Of a stretch of 64,000 nt of DNA, positions 33,811-42,325 are shown in pieces (positions within the stretch are counted from its first letter, which is position 1; every line of letters begins with the position of its first letter). The stretch spans positions 62,001 to 126,000 of the forward strand of contig JAACVZ010000002.1 of assembly GCA_009992235.1 (NCBI GenBank), read 5' to 3'. Below the pieces are notes generated by a model that saw only the letters and a program-made list of their open reading frames with translations, was not told the DNA's origin and searched no databases. The position numbers and the translations under genes are program-made. The stretch comes from Candidatus Saccharimonadota bacterium. Lineage in GTDB: Bacteria; Patescibacteriota; Saccharimonadia; Saccharimonadales; Saccharimonadaceae.

Positions 33811-34326
33811 CTATTGAGTCCGGCTCGATACCTTATACACGGCGTCATCCGTCTCGAGACGATAGAAAATATTGAAACGACGACATTCTAGCCCTTCCTC
33901 GCACAACACCCACCCAGAACCATTCCAGGCTAACGGTTGGTAGACATACTCGCTAACAGTTGGAGAAGGCGTAACGCCTCCGACCGTCTCGATAGCATTG
34001 GTGGCCGATATAAATGTATCTAGTGGCCCGCCCGCCCCTGGAGCAGTAATAGAGTCGAGGTCGACGTCACGAAGAGCCGACTTCATGCTGGCCACGTCTG
34101 TCGTAAGTGCAGTGCTCGGATAGCTACCGTTTGCTGCCGTTTCATCAAACCCACTGGCATAGTACGTTTCAAGGTGTACCGCTGCTGTTTCGACGTCACT
34201 TTTTCGCTCGGAATCGCGAGCGTTGACCTGGGAAGATGTTAAATTGACAAACGCTAGAATCAGCAATATACCGATAATAGTCACCGTCACAACAATCTCT
34301 ACTAGAGTAAACCCTTTACGCATCAT
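33811..34326 (-). CDS. Type IV pilin-like protein, 171 aa
   Basis: The mature start RKGFTLVEIVVTVTIIGILL is a standard prepilin site with Glu at position 5. The rest has the pseudopilin layout: long helix (ARDSERKSDVETAAVHLETY) and a C-terminal sheet with a cysteine pair (VLCEEGLECRRF). I use the ATG at 34324-34326, giving MMRKGF; TATTCT on the minus strand lies 6 bases before it. The frame is open further upstream, but that would put a hydrophobic stretch before the signal. Divergent to the 152-residue pilin gene and convergent with murB. Confidence 0.85.
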   Translation of the reverse strand: MMRKGFTLVEIVVTVTIIGILLILAFVNLTSSQVNARDSERKSDVETAAVHLETYYASGFDETAANGSYPSTALTTDVASMKSALRDVDLDSITAPGAGGPLDTFISATNAIETVGGVTPSPTVSEYVYQPLAWNGSGWVLCEEGLECRRFNIFYRLETDDAVYKVSSRTQ

Positions 34327-34417
34327 CCACTTAGAATACAATAAAACGCTTGCGTTTATAAGCACCGATTGGTACGATTAGTGCATAAGTTAGTATTAAT
34401 TAGGGGGCAACTCACTC

Positions 34418-34876
34418 ATGAGTCTCAATATCAACAAGGCACAACAGAGCGGTTTTACCATCGTTGAACTTCTCATCGTTGTTGTCGTCATCGCAATTCT
34501 CGCGGCAATAACCATCGTGTCCTACACGGGCATAACGCAACAAGCAAACACAGCAGCAGCACAGTCAAACGCAACAACAGTCCTTAAAAAGGCCGAGCTG
34601 TACGCTAACGATGAAGGTAACACGGGTTACCCAACAACCCTTGCCGCCCTCACTAGTGCAGCATCGTCTAAGGTGTACGCTCTTCCAGCTGGTAGTGCGA
34701 CACTCGTAGCATCTGAAGCCGCCCTTGAAGCCGCACCAACCACAAAAAGTATCGTATTCGAAACCTGTGGCTCTGGCGCAGGCATAATCCTTACCTACTG
34801 GAACTATTCAACTCCAGATGTCGCTACGGTAACCGCTGGTGACGTATCAGGAACATGTACAGTCGCCGCTACCTAA
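34418..34876 (+). CDS. Type IV pilin, probably a major pilin
   Basis: A 152-residue protein with leader MSLNINKAQQSG, cleavage before FTIVELLIVVVVIAILAAIT, Glu at position 5 and a strongly conserved hydrophobic helix. The globular part is small and Ala/Thr/Ser-rich (QQANTAAAQSNATTVLKKAE; TTLAALTSAASSKVYALPAG) with cysteines at FETCGSGAG and SGTCTVAAT that could form the C-terminal disulfide loop of major pilins. AGGGGG precedes the ATG, making it one of the few genes here with a ribosome site, and a strong terminator follows; both suit high expression. Confidence 0.88.
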   Translation: MSLNINKAQQSGFTIVELLIVVVVIAILAAITIVSYTGITQQANTAAAQSNATTVLKKAELYANDEGNTGYPTTLAALTSAASSKVYALPAGSATLVASEAALEAAPTTKSIVFETCGSGAGIILTYWNYSTPDVATVTAGDVSGTCTVAAT

Positions 34877-34894
34877 AGTAGCTTAGCGACATAG

Positions 34895-34924
34895 AAAAAC
34901 CTCCGCTTGAAGGCGGAGGTTTTT
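34895..34924. terminator. Bidirectional terminator between pilin and glyA
   Basis: AAAAACCTCCGC (34895-34906), loop TTGAAG, GCGGAGGTTTTT (34913-34924). A-tract on one side and T-tract on the other serve both the pilin gene (plus) and glyA (minus). Confidence 0.92.
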
Positions 34925-34939
34925 CTATTCAGTACATCT

Positions 34940-36160
34940 CTAGCGTGAAATGATGTCTATAATACGCTTCGCGAGTTCATGCATATCGGCCTCGTTCATT
35001 CCTTTGGTGGTCACCGCCGGTGTACCGAGGCGAATACCACTTGGGCGGTAAGCAGGTAATGCATCATCAGGAATAACATTAGCGTTCACGATGATTCCTT
35101 CTACCTCAAGCCGCTCCTGTGCCTCTCGGCCATCAATACCAAAACTGCCGTAAGTATCGGCGAGCATCAGATGGTTGCTTGTACCACCGGTGATTAGCCG
35201 CAAGCCTCCCTCTTGAAGCCCTTCAGCCAACGCCTGTGCGTTGGAAACCACTTGACGCGCGTAGTCAGCGAACTCGGGTTGCATGGCCTCACGGAAGGCA
35301 ACCGCCTTCGCAGCGATAGTATGCATGTGTGGTCCGCCCTGCATACCAGGGAAAACAGCTCTATCGATAAGCGTCGGAATATTCTCGCGCGTCTTCTCGG
35401 GAGCTTTTAGCGGATTGCCCACTACTCCCATGGAAAGAATAAGGCCGCCACGAGGACCGCGGAGTGTCTTGTGTGTGGTTGTGGTCATAACATGAAAACC
35501 GTAGTCGAGCGGGTTCTTAGCAACGCCACCAGCAATGAGGCCGGCAATATGTGACATATCTGCCATAAGTAACGCGCCAACTTCTTGGCCGATGGCAACA
35601 AACTTCTCGTAATCGAGCTCGCGCGGGTAGGCGCTAAATCCAGCTAGAATTATCTTCGGCTTATGTTCAAGAGCAAGCCGTCGAAGCTCCTCGTAGTCAA
35701 TCTCACCCGTAGAAACATCTTTCATGCCATAACGAACAAAATTATATAGCTTCGCGCTACGGGTCACTGGCGCGCCATGGGTAAGGTGACCACCGTGGCT
35801 AAGGTCCATAGCCAGTACCGTATCACCCGGCTCCAGCCAAGCGCTATAAACCGCCTCATTGGCCGGCGCACCCGAGTGTGGCTGAACATTGGCGTGGTCT
35901 GCACGGAAAAGCTCCTTGGCACGATCGATAGCGAGCTGCTCGATTTTATCGGTAAACTCCTGGCCACCGTAGTAGCGACGACCCGGGTAGCCTTCGGCGT
36001 ATTTGTTCGTCAACACGCTTCCAAGCGCCGCTCGAACATCGTCGCTAACGTAGTTTTCACTTGGAATAAGCTCAATGACATCGGCCTGGCGGGTCTCTTC
36101 ACCAGAAATAATTGCCTGAACGGCGTCATCATGAAGTACACGGGGAGTTTTACGGATCAT
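34940..36160 (-). CDS. glyA: Serine hydroxymethyltransferase
   Basis: PLP enzyme converting serine and tetrahydrofolate to glycine and methylene-THF, the substrate of FolD. Visible: ELIPSENYVSDDVRAALGS, TNKYAEGYPGRRYYGGQE, NVQPHSGAPANEAVYSAWL and the PLP-lysine motif TTTTHKTLRGPRGG. The ATG at 36158-36160 gives 406 residues starting MIRKTPRVL; an earlier in-frame start would lie upstream of TATAAT (minus strand, 36167-36172), which ends 6 bases before the chosen ATG. Confidence 0.96.
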   Translation of the reverse strand: MIRKTPRVLHDDAVQAIISGEETRQADVIELIPSENYVSDDVRAALGSVLTNKYAEGYPGRRYYGGQEFTDKIEQLAIDRAKELFRADHANVQPHSGAPANEAVYSAWLEPGDTVLAMDLSHGGHLTHGAPVTRSAKLYNFVRYGMKDVSTGEIDYEELRRLALEHKPKIILAGFSAYPRELDYEKFVAIGQEVGALLMADMSHIAGLIAGGVAKNPLDYGFHVMTTTTHKTLRGPRGGLILSMGVVGNPLKAPEKTRENIPTLIDRAVFPGMQGGPHMHTIAAKAVAFREAMQPEFADYARQVVSNAQALAEGLQEGGLRLITGGTSNHLMLADTYGSFGIDGREAQERLEVEGIIVNANVIPDDALPAYRPSGIRLGTPAVTTKGMNEADMHELAKRIIDIISR

Positions 36161-36214
36161 TCCCCCATTATACCAGTCTTGCGCATATACCGTATGTGAT
36201 ATATTATAGTTCTT

Positions 36215-37747
36215 ATGGATACGAAAACTTACGCCGACAAAATTGGTACATTGATTCAAGAAACTCGACAATCAAGAGGTATGACTCAGGCAGAGCTCGC
36301 TAAAGCGCTTGGAACAAGCCAAAGCGCAATCAACCGCATTGAAAAAGGTGGACAAAATATCAGCCTTGATATGCTCGCACGCATCAGCGATGTTCTTTCC
36401 CGACAAATTGTCACCCTCAACCAAGTTGGTACGGTCAACTTCCGCGTCGAGGGTGGTCGCAAGCTTTCTGGAAGCATTACCACACGCACCAGTAAAAATG
36501 CCGCCGTGTCGCTTCTGTGTGCATCGCTTCTTAACCGTGGCACCACTACCTTTCGTCGCGTCGCGCGCATTGAAGAGGTGAATCGCCTGCTTGAAGTGCT
36601 CAACAGCATCGGTGTAAAGACTCGCTGGTTTGGCGATAACGATCTTGAAATCACCCCTCCCGCGAAACTTGACCTTGCTAACATGGATATTGAAGCAGCC
36701 CGCAAAACACGAAGCATCATTATGTTCCTCGGTCCTCTCATGCACCGTCACGACACATTTGAGCTTCCGTACGCTGGTGGCTGTAGCCTCGGTGAACGCA
36801 CCGTCGAACCCCACCTCAGCGGTCTTGTGCCGTTCGGCTTAACTGTCGATACCGTCACGGGTCACTATAGCGCCGTCTCAAAGCCAAAAACACCCGAAAA
36901 AGCGATTGTCCTGTCTGAACGCGGCGACACTGTAACCGAAAACATCATTATGGCGGCAGCACGAACCGATGGCGTCACAACCATCCGAAACGCCAGCCCG
37001 AACTACATGGTTCAAGACCTTTGCTTCTTCCTTGAAGAGCTTGGTGTAAAAATTGACGGCGTCGGCACGACGACCCTAGTAATCCATGGAGTCAAAGACA
37101 TTCATAAAAATGTTGAGTATTTTCCGTCTGAAGACCCTATTGAAGCCATGAGCTTCTTAGCGGCAGCCATCGTCACAAAGTCTGAAATAACCATTCGGCG
37201 CGCACCAATTGAGTTTCTCGAAATCGAACTAAAATTCCTTGAAAACATGGGCTTCAAATATGAGCTATCCGATGAATACGTTGCCGCCAACGGGCACACC
37301 CGCCTAACCGACATTACAACAAAGCACGGTGACCTTGTTGCACCCGTCGATAAAATACACCCGCTCCCCTTCCCTGGTATCAACATCGATAACCTCCCAT
37401 TCTTTGCTATCATTGCCGCTTCGGCCAAAGGACGCACACTTATTCACGACTGGGCATATGAGAATCGAGCAATCTACCTAATGGAGCTGTCTAAACTAAA
37501 TGCGCAGGTTGAGCTTCTCGACCCGCACCGCCTCTACGTTACCGGTGAAACCAAATGGAAAGCGGCCGAAGTCATTGCTCCGCCCGCTCTGCGTCCTGCA
37601 GTCGTAATTCTTCTTGCCATGCTTGCCGCGCCCGGCGTCTCAACACTGCGAAATGTCTACTCCATCAATCGTGGCTATGAAGATATCGCCGAACGACTGA
37701 GTTCACTTGGCGCAAAAGTCACTACCATGCGCGATATTACTGAATAG
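36215..37747 (+). CDS. murA: XRE-type HTH fused to MurA (UDP-GlcNAc carboxyvinyltransferase)
   Basis: Residues 1-68 are a complete XRE-type helix-turn-helix (MTQAELAKALGTSQSAINRI with IEKGGQNISLDMLARISDV). From about residue 75 the EPSP-synthase-fold MurA follows: FRVEGGRKLSGSITTRTSKN with the catalytic K94-N95 pair, the phosphoenolpyruvate-reactive cysteine at 190 (AGGCSLGERTVEPH), ENIIMAAARTDGVTTIRNAS and a C-terminal NVYSINRGYEDIAERLSSLG. All MurA hallmarks are present, so catalysis is expected. The DNA-binding head suggests that the enzyme senses its substrate and controls transcription. TATTAT (36202-36207) ends 7 bases before the ATG. It is divergent to glyA. Confidence 0.92.
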   Translation: MDTKTYADKIGTLIQETRQSRGMTQAELAKALGTSQSAINRIEKGGQNISLDMLARISDVLSRQIVTLNQVGTVNFRVEGGRKLSGSITTRTSKNAAVSLLCASLLNRGTTTFRRVARIEEVNRLLEVLNSIGVKTRWFGDNDLEITPPAKLDLANMDIEAARKTRSIIMFLGPLMHRHDTFELPYAGGCSLGERTVEPHLSGLVPFGLTVDTVTGHYSAVSKPKTPEKAIVLSERGDTVTENIIMAAARTDGVTTIRNASPNYMVQDLCFFLEELGVKIDGVGTTTLVIHGVKDIHKNVEYFPSEDPIEAMSFLAAAIVTKSEITIRRAPIEFLEIELKFLENMGFKYELSDEYVAANGHTRLTDITTKHGDLVAPVDKIHPLPFPGINIDNLPFFAIIAASAKGRTLIHDWAYENRAIYLMELSKLNAQVELLDPHRLYVTGETKWKAAEVIAPPALRPAVVILLAMLAAPGVSTLRNVYSINRGYEDIAERLSSLGAKVTTMRDITE

Positions 37748-37772
37748 CGGTTTACGCCCTGCTTAATAGTGA

Positions 37773-38168
37773 CTACACTTCTTGGTGCGGTCGTGTCAGC
37801 GTGATAAGCTTTGCAACACCGAATATAATAAGTCCATAAACAACAATTGCGACCAATGCCGCTGCATCAAAATGAGACTGGCCAATAGTAGGTTCGCCGA
37901 ATATTCCAAAGAATGGAGCCACAAATACACCGCTTAACCCATAAATGAAGCTAACGAAGCCACTTCCTTCGTTCGCGCCTAATAGCTGTAGCAAGAAGCG
38001 CGTGGCAAGTAGCGCGATAATAACTCCGCCAATATAATAAACGATACGCTGGGCAATCACGACCCCAGATGTAGTGCTTTTATTTTCAACGCTTTGACGT
38101 TGGACTGTCGTATTACCGACCCGTTCATTTGACTTACGAACTTCTGTGGTCTGACGATCTTCTTCCAT
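37773..38168 (-). CDS. YggT-like small membrane protein
   Basis: A 131-residue protein with a charged, disordered first 35 residues (EEDRQTTEVRKSNERVGNTT) and three membrane segments: VVIAQRIVYYIGGVIIALLA, FVSFIYGLSGVFVAPFFGIF, and ALVAIVVYGLIIFGVAKLIT. The RFLLQLLGAN and SGVFVAPFFGIF pieces resemble the YggT family, small proteins of unclear role in the membrane. CAGGAG precedes the ATG. No operon partner. Confidence 0.65.
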   Translation of the reverse strand: MEEDRQTTEVRKSNERVGNTTVQRQSVENKSTTSGVVIAQRIVYYIGGVIIALLATRFLLQLLGANEGSGFVSFIYGLSGVFVAPFFGIFGEPTIGQSHFDAAALVAIVVYGLIIFGVAKLITLTRPHQEV

Positions 38169-38226
38169 ATGAGTCTCCTGTTAAGCGTTAGTGGTATAAC
38201 TATAGCACTAAAAACTCATTCGTGTT

Positions 38227-38302
38227 TGGTACCCCGGGTTGGAATCGAACCAACGACCTTAGGCTTAGAAGTCCTCTGCTCTATCCACTGAGCTACCGGG
38301 GC
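38227..38302 (-). tRNA. tRNA-Arg (UCU), weak anticodon stem
   Basis: Minus strand: acceptor GCCCCGG/CCGGGGT, D-arm GCTC/GAGC, T-arm GTTGG-TTCGATT-CCAAC, loop CTTCTAA giving anticodon TCT, encoded CCA at 38227-38229. The anticodon stem GAGGA/GCCTA pairs at only three of five positions, with mismatches at both ends, which is odd for a functional tRNA. Confidence 0.88.
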
Positions 38303-38377
38303 AAAATGTACGAGGTACATCTGTCATTATAGCAAACAGACGCGCTATAATAGAAAGAGTAACCAGGAGAACATACT

Positions 38378-38788
38378 ATGCAAGATCACGGAGCCAACCC
38401 TTACGTAGTCAATATTGAAGAACTAACTCTCGCAAACGAGAACTTTCGTACCACGGCCTGGACGGGCGCAAACTTACAAATGACACTTATGACCATCCAG
38501 CCGAGTGATGATATTGGCCTCGAGGTGCACGAAGACCACGACCAATTCCTCCGCATTGAACAAGGAAATGCTCGAGTCGAGATGGGCCCAACCGAAACCG
38601 AGCTCGAAACTTGGACCGCTGAGGACGATTTTGCTATCTTCGTCCCTGCTGGTGCATGGCATAACGTCATTAACACCGGCGAAGAAGCGTTAAAGCTTTA
38701 CTCTATCTACTCTCCGCCAGAACATGCTCACGGCACCATTCACGAAACCAAAGCTGACGCTGAAGCCGCTGAACACAGCTTGGAATAA
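38378..38788 (+). CDS. Cupin-fold protein
   Basis: A 136-residue single-domain cupin: motif 1 GLEVHEDHDQFLRIEQGNARV contains the H-x-H-like metal ligands and Glu, motif 2 FAIFVPAGAWHNVINTG the last His. Small cupins of this type include mannose-6-phosphate isomerase-like proteins; the substrate cannot be told. TATAAT sits about 28 bases before the ATG and CAGGAGAA gives a ribosome site, so this gene is not leaderless. It is followed by the DUF1003 gene. Confidence 0.85.
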   Translation: MQDHGANPYVVNIEELTLANENFRTTAWTGANLQMTLMTIQPSDDIGLEVHEDHDQFLRIEQGNARVEMGPTETELETWTAEDDFAIFVPAGAWHNVINTGEEALKLYSIYSPPEHAHGTIHETKADAEAAEHSLE

Positions 38789-38814
38789 GCTTACTTCTGT
38801 GCTATAAATTGGTT

Positions 38815-39348
38815 ATGCCTAATACAGTTAAACCGTCCAGTACCGTTGAAGAAATCCACGCAGAAAAAGCCCGTCACCATCGCCTCGTTGTTCAAAGCTA
38901 CCGAGCAAAAGCCGACGCAAAAAGAACACTGTCCGATAAGTTTGCCGATAAACTAACCTCTCGCTTTGGGTCGGTTATATTCCTCAGTCTTAACGCAATT
39001 TGGTTTATCGTTTGGGTTGTCTTCAATACTGGCCTCGTTCCAGGTATTGAGCCTTTTGATCCTTTCCCATTCGGACTTCTTACGATGATCGTATCGCTTG
39101 AAGCAATTTTCCTCGCCATTATCGTACTTATCTCACAGAACCGGGCCGCTAAGGTCGCTGAACTGCGCGAGGAGATTGACCTACAAATAAACTCAATAGC
39201 AGAGACGGAAATCTCAAAGGCCATCGTGCTTCTTGAGTTACTGCTCGATAAAAGTGGCATACAAATCGACGACCCAGATATTGCAGATATGGTGCGGCCT
39301 ATTCGAAGCGCCGATATTGAACGTGCTCTCGAAAAGCAGCTTAAATAA
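38815..39348 (+). CDS. DUF1003 membrane protein
   Basis: The 177-residue product matches DUF1003: SDKFADKLTSRFGSVIFLSL, AIWFIVWVVFNTG, FDPFPFGLLTMIVSLEAIFL and IIVLISQNRAAKVAELREEI, with two membrane spans and a long charged C-terminal helix. The role of the family is unknown. The ATG at 38815 is chosen because TATAAA (38803-38808) ends 6 bases before it; a TTG two codons upstream is unlikely. Convergent with the next gene, 4 bases apart. Confidence 0.88.
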   Translation: MPNTVKPSSTVEEIHAEKARHHRLVVQSYRAKADAKRTLSDKFADKLTSRFGSVIFLSLNAIWFIVWVVFNTGLVPGIEPFDPFPFGLLTMIVSLEAIFLAIIVLISQNRAAKVAELREEIDLQINSIAETEISKAIVLLELLLDKSGIQIDDPDIADMVRPIRSADIERALEKQLK

Positions 39349-39352
39349 CGAA

Positions 39353-39664
39353 CTATTCGGTTGACTCTAAAAAGATTCTATCTTCAAACCCGCCTCGCCT
39401 GACGGCCTTCTCTTGGCGAGCTTGTTCAATTTGTTCCGGCGTGTAGCCCTGATGTTTTGCAATTGCATAAAGAACCTCTAGCTTGTCTGCCAGCTCATCT
39501 ATGTTTGTGTCTTCGGCGAGCTCAAGCCCTTCCTCGACATCTTTATCAAGTAACGCCTGGAGGTATTCTGCATCATTCTTAAGAATTCGATAATGAGGAG
39601 TCTCACCGTTAGCCCTAACAATTTCTAGGATCTTATCTCGAACAAGCTTGTTGAATGTTTTCAT
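39353..39664 (-). CDS. MazG-like/PRA-PH-type nucleotide pyrophosphohydrolase
   Basis: A 103-residue protein: FNKLVRDKILEIVRANGETP, YLQALLDKDVEEGLELAED and IDELADKLEVLYAIAKHQGY. The E-x-x-E...E-x-x-D helical metal-binding pattern (EEGLEL, DELADKLEV) is that of the all-alpha NTP pyrophosphohydrolase superfamily, likely a house-cleaning enzyme against damaged nucleotides. Its start is 7 bases from the CCA end of tRNA-Gly on the same strand. Confidence 0.85.
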   Translation of the reverse strand: MKTFNKLVRDKILEIVRANGETPHYRILKNDAEYLQALLDKDVEEGLELAEDTNIDELADKLEVLYAIAKHQGYTPEQIEQARQEKAVRRGGFEDRIFLESTE

Positions 39665-39671
39665 AAATTCT

Positions 39672-39746
39672 TGGTGCGGGCGGAGAGAATCGAACTCTCA
39701 TCGTTTGCTTGGAAGGCAGACATATTAGCCATTATACGACGCCCGC
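39672..39746 (-). tRNA. tRNA-Gly (UCC)
   Basis: Minus strand: acceptor GCGGGCG/CGCCCGC, anticodon loop CTTCCAA (anticodon TCC) on stem TCTGC/GCAAA with one mismatch, T-arm GAGAG-TTCGATT-CTCTC, encoded CCA at 39672-39674. Confidence 0.93.
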
Positions 39747-39816
39747 GACTAGATTATTATAGCATATTCTCTTCTGCGTGCTAATCTGTTAAAATAGCAT
39801 AGTAGCAGATGAATAT

Positions 39817-39894
39817 GGCGAATGTAGCTCATCTGGTTAGAGCGCCGGTTTGTGGTACCGGAGGTAGAGGGTTCAATCCCCTTCATTCGCCCCA
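39817..39894 (+). tRNA. tRNA-His (GUG)
   Basis: Plus strand: acceptor GCGAATG/CATTCGC with the extra 5' G (39817) opposite discriminator C (39891), the identity mark of tRNA-His. Anticodon stem CCGGT/ACCGG, loop TTGTGGT (anticodon GTG), T-arm GAGGG-TTCAATC-CCCTT with wobble, encoded CCA at 39892-39894. Confidence 0.96.
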
Positions 39895-39901
39895 AATAAC
39901 C

Positions 39902-42325
39902 TTATTTTTGCGCCGACGCTATCATGGTGTCGGCGTGATTTTTTGTATCTACCGCTTTACTAACTTGCTCAAGGGTTAACTCGACAGTCTGTCCTGCCGA
40001 GACATCTCCCTCGAGAAGCAGCGTAGCAACAGTACTCTCTACCGCTTTCTGGACAATTCGTCGTAGCGGCCGAGCACCAAGTCGTGGATCGTAACCATGC
40101 TCAACCAAGTACTCTTTCGCCTCGGATTCAAGGCTAACGCTAACACTTTGAGCTTCAAGGGTCTTGTTAACCCCAGCTAGTATCCTATCAACCACCGTTA
40201 ACAGTTCTGGCTTGCTCAATGGGCCAAATACCACCATTTCATCGAAACGGTTCAAGAACTCGGGATGAAAGACGTGGCCACCGATGAGCTCATTAATAAA
40301 TTCTTCTTCAAATTGATCCAGCGTATAACCGCGATGGATATATTCTTGAATTCTATCTGAACCAGCATTACTGGTCGCAATAACAATTGCATCACGGAAA
40401 CTCACCTCTCGGTTGCGTTCGTCCCGTAGCACACCTTCGTCCAACAGCTGAAGTAGCGTCGACAGCACAGTTGAATGGGCCTTCTCTATTTCATCAAGTA
40501 GCACAACCGTAAACGGCTGCTTCATCACCTGAGCCGTCAGGCTGTTCGGGTTATCTGCACCGTCGGCTATTAATCGCGCAACATCGTTGCTAGATACATA
40601 CTCGTTCATATCCAAACGAACAATATTTTTCTCACCATTAAAGTAGGTTTCAGCCAGAGCCTTAGCGAGCTCGGTCTTTCCGACGCCGGTTGGACCCAAG
40701 AAAAGAAAGGTTCCAACTGGTCTATTCTGGTTTCTAACGCCCGCCCTAGCCCGACGTAGCGCGTCAGATACCGCATGAACGGCTTTGTCCTGCCCGACCA
40801 TGCGCTCATGAAGCCGCTCTTCAAGGTGCAGCAAGAGATCCCGCTCTTGCTCACCATCGGCGACGGCAGTTTTAATGCCTGTAGTTGCCTCTATAGCCTT
40901 GTTAACCGACCTGAGCGACACCACCCCGTCCTCAGCGTACTCAGCGGATGATTCAAGAAGGCTCATAGCCTGCCCTGGCATCGCAACGTCGTAGATGTAG
41001 CGTTTTCCAAGGACATACGACTCCTTGAGCGCTTGGTACATAACCGTGACTCGATGTTTTGCCTCAATAACCGCCACGTGATCCTGCAGAATCTTAACTG
41101 TATCTGATTCACTGGTTGGCTGAACGTTAATGCGTCGCACCGCAGCCGTAAGTTCGGGCGCACGCGTAGAAATCTGAAGATAGCGCTGCTCGTTAAGCGT
41201 CATAATAAGCCGAACTCGCTTTGCCTCTAATATCGGAATAAGTGTCGACAACAGGTCGACCGATCCGGGAGCATCTTCCATGAACAGCTCGGCGTTATCC
41301 AAGCAGACAATAACATTTTTTGCCCGCAACGCTTCGCCTAACAGCGTTTGTATAAGCGAGCTCAACTCTTGTCCTTGACCAACTACCGACAACAAGCGCG
41401 ACGCACTCAAAAGAAATACCTGATTATACCGAAGACTTTCGGGAATTGTCTTGTCTGGGTGCATGAGCGTATCGGCTAGTTCATAAACAAGCTCGGTCTT
41501 GCCCACACCAACCTTGCCAACCAACGCAACCGTCTCGCCACCATCTCCAAGCGCATCTATAAGTTGGCGAAGAGTTTCACCGCGTACATCTTGGCGAGCC
41601 CGCGCCGAGTTTCGTGAAATATTTATACCAAAGCGCGACAAATTCGGTATCCATCCAAATGACCAGTCTCTCCCAATGCCACCTTCCCGGGCGGTATGTT
41701 TCTCTTCATCGATAATTTCAGTTGTCACGTGATGATACCACTGAATACCACGAATAATATCGTCCTCATCAAGCGCAAGATGTCCCAAAAATGTTCGCCG
41801 CACCGATTCCGGAACCTGGCGGAGCAATGCCAGCGCAAGCACCCCGGCACTTATCCGCTGGCCAACCTGAGATGCTATCTTCAGCGCTTCGGTAAACACC
41901 GCCTCGGTCTGCTCCCTGTCGTCGGAAACGATATCACGCAGAAACGATGCAGACAAGCCAAGCCGAGCTGCGAAGAAATACCCACCATTGGTTGCGCCAA
42001 TTGCCTCGGCAAGGTTCTTCGGTGATGGCTGTTCGAGTATAAGTGCCAATATATCAGCATCGAGTATATCATCGACCTGCGAACCGATTTTTGACACCGG
42101 AACACTCTTCAGCTCATACCGATACCATTCAATGATCATGGCAGATGGCGGAACAGCCGCAAGCAACAGCCAGCCAGCCGACCAACCAAAGTACAACAAA
42201 AATGCACCCGCACCAACAAGTCCGATGAGCGCAACGATAATAAAAGGCAACCAAAATGCAAGCCTATGGCCAAGTCGAGCGCGGTGGGCCCGCGAGCTAT
42301 GCCAGTTAAAATTTCCTACTGCCAT
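39902..42325 (-). CDS. Membrane-anchored ClpA/C-like two-ring AAA+ ATPase
   Basis: A 807-residue protein. Residues about 25-70 contain two membrane segments (FWLPFIIVALIGLVGAGAFL; AGWLLLAAVPPSAMII) in place of a start-of-protein Clp N-domain; a helical region, loosely like a Clp N-domain, follows (AEAIGATNGGYFFAARLGLS). D1 has Walker A LVGKVGVGKTELVYEL and Walker B VIVCLDNAELFM; D2 has FLGPTGVGKTELAKALAE, VVLLDEIEKAHSTVLSTLLQ, sensor ATSNAGSDRI and HPEFLNRFDEMVVF. The loop after sensor 1 lacks a clear [LI]GF tripeptide for ClpP docking. The ATG at 42323-42325 overlaps the preceding gene's stop. A membrane-tethered unfoldase seems likely. Confidence 0.85.
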   Translation of the reverse strand: MAVGNFNWHSSRAHRARLGHRLAFWLPFIIVALIGLVGAGAFLLYFGWSAGWLLLAAVPPSAMIIEWYRYELKSVPVSKIGSQVDDILDADILALILEQPSPKNLAEAIGATNGGYFFAARLGLSASFLRDIVSDDREQTEAVFTEALKIASQVGQRISAGVLALALLRQVPESVRRTFLGHLALDEDDIIRGIQWYHHVTTEIIDEEKHTAREGGIGRDWSFGWIPNLSRFGINISRNSARARQDVRGETLRQLIDALGDGGETVALVGKVGVGKTELVYELADTLMHPDKTIPESLRYNQVFLLSASRLLSVVGQGQELSSLIQTLLGEALRAKNVIVCLDNAELFMEDAPGSVDLLSTLIPILEAKRVRLIMTLNEQRYLQISTRAPELTAAVRRINVQPTSESDTVKILQDHVAVIEAKHRVTVMYQALKESYVLGKRYIYDVAMPGQAMSLLESSAEYAEDGVVSLRSVNKAIEATTGIKTAVADGEQERDLLLHLEERLHERMVGQDKAVHAVSDALRRARAGVRNQNRPVGTFLFLGPTGVGKTELAKALAETYFNGEKNIVRLDMNEYVSSNDVARLIADGADNPNSLTAQVMKQPFTVVLLDEIEKAHSTVLSTLLQLLDEGVLRDERNREVSFRDAIVIATSNAGSDRIQEYIHRGYTLDQFEEEFINELIGGHVFHPEFLNRFDEMVVFGPLSKPELLTVVDRILAGVNKTLEAQSVSVSLESEAKEYLVEHGYDPRLGARPLRRIVQKAVESTVATLLLEGDVSAGQTVELTLEQVSKAVDTKNHADTMIASAQK
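39911..39943 (+). terminator. tRNA-His terminator inside the 3' end of the clp-like gene
   Basis: CGCCGAC (39911-39917), an 11-base loop, GTCGGCG (39929-39935) then TGATTTTTT, correctly placed 16 bases after tRNA-His. It lies within the last codons of the oppositely transcribed Clp-like gene, so the same bases code protein on one strand and stop transcription on the other. Confidence 0.8.

Noticed and set aside
36272-36814. Minus-strand frames of 150-180 codons opposite murA
   Set aside because: The plus strand encodes a clear HTH-MurA protein; the reverse frames have no family pattern.
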